Position numbers and translations under genes: made by a program | NCBI GenBank assembly: GCA_944385455.1 | Contig: CALWXI010000228.1 | Span: forward strand, 1-16,759 | Length of the DNA stretch: 16,759 nt | Direction of reading: 5' to 3' | From: an uncultured Oscillospiraceae bacterium | GTDB taxonomy: Bacteria > Bacillota > Clostridia > Oscillospirales > Oscillospiraceae | Notes under the pieces: generated by a model | The model's database searches: none | What the model was told of the DNA's origin: nothing | What the model saw: the letters and a program-made list of their open reading frames with translations, nothing else | In this document: positions 14,281-16,759 of the stretch, in pieces | How the letters are laid out: each line of letters starts with the position of its first letter | Numbering within the stretch: position 1 is the first letter of the stretch

Positions 14281-14303
14281 CATTATGAAAAAGAGGCTGT
14301 ACT

Positions 14304-15077
14304 ATGCGTTCCTCACCTGGTTCCGTACAATCCATCGACCGCGTGCTGGAGATTCTGGAGACGCTGTCCACCGCGCCGCTGGGAATGTCCCTTTCCGACC
14401 TGGCCGCCGCCACCAATCTCCATGTCAGCACGACCCACCGTCTGGTAAATGTCCTGACGGAACACGGCTATGCCCTGAAGGACTCCTCCAGCGGCAAATA
14501 CCGCCTGACGCTTCGGACCTTTGAGATCGGCAGCCGGGTTTCCAGCGTGTGGAATCTGCTCTCCGCAGCCAAGCCCCACCTGGATGAGCTGGCGGCGGAG
14601 TGCCAGGAGTCGGTCCACCTGGTGGAGCGGGACGGTACGGGCATCGTTTATCTCTACAAGGCCGAGCCCTTCCAGCAGCTGGTACGCATGTCCTCCCACG
14701 TGGGCCTGCGCAATCCCATGTACTGCACAGGCGTGGGCAAGAGCATCCTCGCCCTGCTGCCTCAGGACGAGGCGGAAGAGATCTGGAACACCGAGGAGAT
14801 CCAGGCCTTCACCTCCCACACGATCACCACCTTCCCGGATATGGTCCGGGAGATGGAGCGGATCCGGGCACGCGGCTATGCCATCGACGATGAAGAACAC
14901 GAGGTGGGGGTGCGCTGCATCGCCGTGGCCATCCGCAACTGGGCAGGCAGTCCCGTGGCGGCGGTGAGCATCTCCGCGCCTGTCTTCCGGATGGATGAGG
15001 CCACCATGCAGCGCCTGCTGCCCTCCCTTCTGCGGACGGCGGATGAGATCAGCCGTATGCTGGGCCGCCGTGCCTGA
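14304..15077 (+). CDS. IclR-family transcriptional regulator (KdgR-like)
   Basis: The 257-residue protein has an N-terminal winged helix (about 5-70, with LSDLAAATNLHVSTTHRLVNVL as its helix-turn-helix region) and the C-terminal IclR effector domain (about 80-250; GVGKSILALLP and VGVRCIAVAIRN are typical blocks). The ATG at 14304 follows AAGAGG (14291-14296) by 7 bases; an ATG at 14285 is in another frame. Divergent placement next to eda-kdgK and the shared AATATCAC element make it the likely repressor of KDG catabolism, released by KDG or a related sugar acid, as known for KdgR-type IclR proteins. It may also control the LarA-like and TRAP genes. The effector is inferred, not visible. Confidence 0.92.
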   Translation: MRSSPGSVQSIDRVLEILETLSTAPLGMSLSDLAAATNLHVSTTHRLVNVLTEHGYALKDSSSGKYRLTLRTFEIGSRVSSVWNLLSAAKPHLDELAAECQESVHLVERDGTGIVYLYKAEPFQQLVRMSSHVGLRNPMYCTGVGKSILALLPQDEAEEIWNTEEIQAFTSHTITTFPDMVREMERIRARGYAIDDEEHEVGVRCIAVAIRNWAGSPVAAVSISAPVFRMDEATMQRLLPSLLRTADEISRMLGRRA

Positions 15078-15105
15078 AGCCTGCCCGTTTTTCATCCAAA
15101 TGCCT

Positions 15106-15145
15106 GCGAGGGCCGCACCCCAATGGGTGCGGCCCTCGCTTTTTT
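15106..15145 (+). terminator. Intrinsic terminator of the IclR-family regulator gene
   Basis: A perfect 15-pair stem (15106-15120 with 15125-15139), loop CAAT, is followed by six T residues (15140-15145). It lies 28 bases after the regulator stop and 16 bases short of the stop of the convergent LarA-like gene. Leftward it is followed by AGGCATTT, so it could also end that transcript less efficiently. Confidence 0.9.
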
Positions 15146-15161
15146 CGCTGCGCCTGCCGGA

Positions 15162-16442
15162 TCAGCCCTCAACCGGCCGGAACCCGGTGTAATTGTCGTC
15201 CTGGTCGAAGGCCACCTCATAGAGCTTGCCGTCGGTGGACAGGTTCGGATTGGCCTCCACCTCGGGGAGCATGCTCTCAGAGACATAGAACTCGCCCATG
15301 TGCAGGGTGTCCTTGGTCCAGAAGACCTTCAGGGGCACGCCCAGATAGGGGCAGGTCCGGATGCAGAACTGCACGCACAGCTTGTCGTTGTCCATCACAG
15401 CGGGGATCCGCATGTACTCCACCGTGATGGAGGTGATGCCGTTGGGATAGGTCTCCTCAAAGGAGCCCTTGTCCAGGATGCGGCGGGTCGTGGCGTCGGC
15501 GTTGCCGATGCCGTTGAAGTTGGAGCCGGTCTTGGGAGACAGATCCAGCACGCCGATGCGGTGGATGAAGGGCTTCTCCCGGTAATTGTAGGCGCGGCCC
15601 ACCACGTTGGGATCCATGCCGTCGCCGCTGATCTCCTTGCCGATCTGCTCCAGCATCAGCACATCCACCTTCTCAAAGGGGATGGAAGCCATGAGGCTCT
15701 TGGCCTGCAGCAGCAGCTTGGGCTCCTCTTCCTCCACGCACTCATTGGGGATGGCGCGGATGGTGTGGGTCTGATGGAAGGCGTTCTCCACGATGCCGAT
15801 GGCAAAGGGGATGTTGCAGTTCTTCAGGGCCGTACGGCCGAAGGAGGGCACGTTGATGTGCATCAGATCGAAGCCGCGCTCGTGGCAGATGCTGGCGCCA
15901 TACTGCTTGCCCAGGCCGATGGCCAGCATCTTCATGATGCCGCTTTCAAAGGGGCCGTGGAAGTCCGTGTGGGGCTTGATGCGGGCCACAGGCACGATAT
16001 AGTCGCAGGAGAGGGCGAAGGCATCCAGACGGACGTCCAGTCCCTCCGCGGACACGCCCACCTTCTTGGTCTCCATGGTGGCATGGATCTCGCAGCCGCA
16101 GGCCTCCTCGGTGATGCCGTAGTGGTCCAGAATGGCCCGCTGGCCCTCAGCGGTGGCACCGCCGTGGCTGCCCATGGCGGGCACGATATAGGGCGTGGCG
16201 CCAATGCGCTTAAGCTCCTCGGCAAAGGTGCGCAGGATTACCACGCTGTTGGCGATCTCACGGCTGGCAGCGGTGAAGCACACCGTGCTGCCGGGCTTGA
16301 TGCGGTCCAGCGTACCCTCACGCTTGAGGGCGTCCCGTACCGCCTGGGGCACGTCCTCGATATGGGTATCGTCCATCCGGTTGCTCACCTTGTAAAACTT
16401 GGGGATCTCAACATCCTTCAAAAGGTCCTTTACAACGCCCAT
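15162..16442 (-). CDS. LarA-like (DUF2088) nickel-pincer-type hydroxyacid isomerase
   Basis: The 426-residue product belongs to the lactate racemase (LarA) superfamily, whose members use a nickel-pincer nucleotide to racemise or epimerise 2-hydroxyacids. The N-terminal DUF2088 region carries AMGSHGGATAEGQ (H93), then ARIKPHTDFHGPFESG (H158), K171 in GIMKML and H187 in ICHERG. The K171-H187 spacing of 16 equals that of K184 and H200 in L. plantarum LarA, which hold the cofactor and nickel, and H93-H158 resembles H108-H174. The glycine-rich GFSGG motif of true LarA is replaced by GPFESG, so lactate is unlikely to be the substrate. Next to KDG genes and a TRAP permease, a sugar acid (for example C2 epimerisation of an aldonate) is inferred. 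The ATG at 16442 is preferred over the GTG at 16451 because AAGGGTGAT just upstream resembles the ribosome site. No larB, larC or larE gene is nearby. Confidence 0.85.
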   Translation of the reverse strand: MGVVKDLLKDVEIPKFYKVSNRMDDTHIEDVPQAVRDALKREGTLDRIKPGSTVCFTAASREIANSVVILRTFAEELKRIGATPYIVPAMGSHGGATAEGQRAILDHYGITEEACGCEIHATMETKKVGVSAEGLDVRLDAFALSCDYIVPVARIKPHTDFHGPFESGIMKMLAIGLGKQYGASICHERGFDLMHINVPSFGRTALKNCNIPFAIGIVENAFHQTHTIRAIPNECVEEEEPKLLLQAKSLMASIPFEKVDVLMLEQIGKEISGDGMDPNVVGRAYNYREKPFIHRIGVLDLSPKTGSNFNGIGNADATTRRILDKGSFEETYPNGITSITVEYMRIPAVMDNDKLCVQFCIRTCPYLGVPLKVFWTKDTLHMGEFYVSESMLPEVEANPNLSTDGKLYEVAFDQDDNYTGFRPVEG

Positions 16443-16470
16443 TTCAATCACCCTTTTTCATAATAGTTTG

Positions 16471-16527
16471 GCACGTTCCGCGTGCAGGACACGCCGCGGA
16501 CGCCCCGCGCGCCGCGCCGTCTCCTGC
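16471..16527 (-). other. GC-rich structured leader of the LarA-like gene
   Basis: The predicted leader holds a 5-pair hairpin (16471-16475 with 16481-16485) close to the start codon, and a longer-range pairing of GCAGGA with TCCTGC (16484-16489 with 16522-16527) enclosing very GC-rich sequence. The two share bases 16484-16485, so they may compete. No known riboswitch class was recognised. Confidence 0.3.
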
Positions 16528-16544
16528 CTGCAGACCCTACTCTA

Positions 16545-16573
16545 AGTAAACCACAAACCGGAAAAAATCGCAA
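16545..16573 (-). promoter_or_regulatory. Candidate promoter of the LarA-like gene
   Basis: On the minus strand TTGCGA (16568-16573, 4/6) and TTTACT (16545-16550, 4/6) are 17 bases apart. It would give a GC-rich leader of about 95 bases. A terminator just upstream of it argues that the gene needs its own promoter. Confidence 0.45.
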
Positions 16574-16615
16574 GTCCTTTCCGGCTCCGCTTCCAGAACT
16601 CTCCAGAGAAATGAA

Positions 16616-16647
16616 CCCGGCGGCGAAGGCGTACCTCCGCCGCCGGG
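16616..16647 (-). terminator. Intrinsic terminator after the TRAP permease gene
   Basis: Ten perfect pairs (16616-16625 with 16638-16647), one mismatch, then three more pairs surround a 4-base loop. On the minus strand it starts 36 bases after the permease stop and is followed by TTCATTTCTCT, moderately U-rich. It separates the transporter genes from the LarA-like gene, though perhaps incompletely. Confidence 0.6.
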
Positions 16648-16683
16648 GAGGCCGGCGGGAATACCGTCTATCCCGGTGCCGCG

Positions 16684-16759
16684 TCAGCCCATGAACAGAT
16701 TCGGCAGGAATGTGATCAATCCTGGCACCACCGTCATCAGGAACAAAACTGCGACATAC
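16684..16759 (-). CDS. TRAP transporter large permease (DctM-type), C-terminal tail only
   Basis: The last 24 codons before a TGA at 16684-16686 are in the window and run off its right edge. They translate to a hydrophobic helix, FLMTVVPGLITFLPNLFMG, whose PxLxTFLPN ending is characteristic of the C-terminus of DctM/TRAP large permease subunits, about 430 residues when complete. Such permeases work with a periplasmic or lipoprotein solute-binding subunit and a small DctQ subunit to import organic and sugar acids. It is oriented like the LarA-like gene and upstream of it, suggesting supply of that enzyme's substrate. Only the tail is seen, so the call rests on a short match. Confidence 0.7.
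   Translation of the reverse strand, partial: YVAVLFLMTVVPGLITFLPNLFMG

Noticed and set aside
14285..14524. Separate small gene starting at ATG 14285
   Set aside because: It overlaps the IclR-family gene in another frame, has no ribosome site, and has out-of-frame composition.
1..16759. CRISPR arrays, tRNA or rRNA genes, insertion sequences, prophage or integrase genes
   Set aside because: No spaced direct repeats, cloverleaf sequences, ribosomal RNA segments or transposase-like proteins were recognised on either strand.

Overview
The window reads as GC-rich Bacillota DNA of the clostridial kind. The likeliest source is an Oscillospiraceae-type gut anaerobe such as the Flavonifractor, Lawsonibacter or Oscillibacter group. 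This placement rests on strong AGGAGG-type ribosome binding sites, sigma-A-like promoters, compact GC-rich intrinsic terminators, and a gene mix of an arabinose operon with an FGGY kinase, selenium-handling genes, and ketodeoxygluconate catabolism beside a TRAP transporter. No rRNA, tRNA, CRISPR array, insertion sequence or integrase was seen. No gap between genes exceeds 300 bases.

Region 1 (1-4406, + strand) is a pentose catabolic operon: the 3' end of an FGGY sugar kinase, araA (L-arabinose isomerase), araD (L-ribulose-5-phosphate 4-epimerase) and a galM-type mutarotase. It ends in a bidirectional terminator. The three enzymatic steps take L-arabinose through L-ribulose and L-ribulose-5-P to D-xylulose-5-P, and the mutarotase speeds anomer exchange of the incoming sugar.

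Region 2 (4414-7457, - strand) holds two separately transcribed housekeeping or accessory genes: a MATE-family exporter and an M20 aminoacyl-histidine dipeptidase (PepD).

Region 3 (7532-12356) is a selenium-trafficking island of two divergent units around a 153-base control region. Leftward are a cysteine desulfurase/selenocysteine-lyase-like enzyme and a LysR regulator whose start overlaps its end. Rightward are yedE (membrane protein), a small TusA/YedF-like sulfurtransferase, a DUF3343 protein and selD (selenophosphate synthetase). A plausible reading is uptake or mobilisation of selenium, its carriage on protein thiols, and activation to selenophosphate. A 14-base palindrome over the desulfurase promoter is a candidate LysR operator.

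Region 4 (12361-16759) concerns sugar acids. kdgK and eda (KDG kinase and KDPG aldolase) form a leftward operon with a near-perfect promoter. Divergent to it is an IclR-family (KdgR-like) regulator, and both promoters carry an AATATCAC motif. Convergent with the regulator is a LarA-like (nickel-pincer) isomerase, preceded at the window edge by the C-terminal tail of a TRAP transporter large permease. Together these suggest import of a hexonate-type acid, its epimerisation, and breakdown via KDG to pyruvate and glyceraldehyde-3-P. The substrate and the dehydratase are not visible here.
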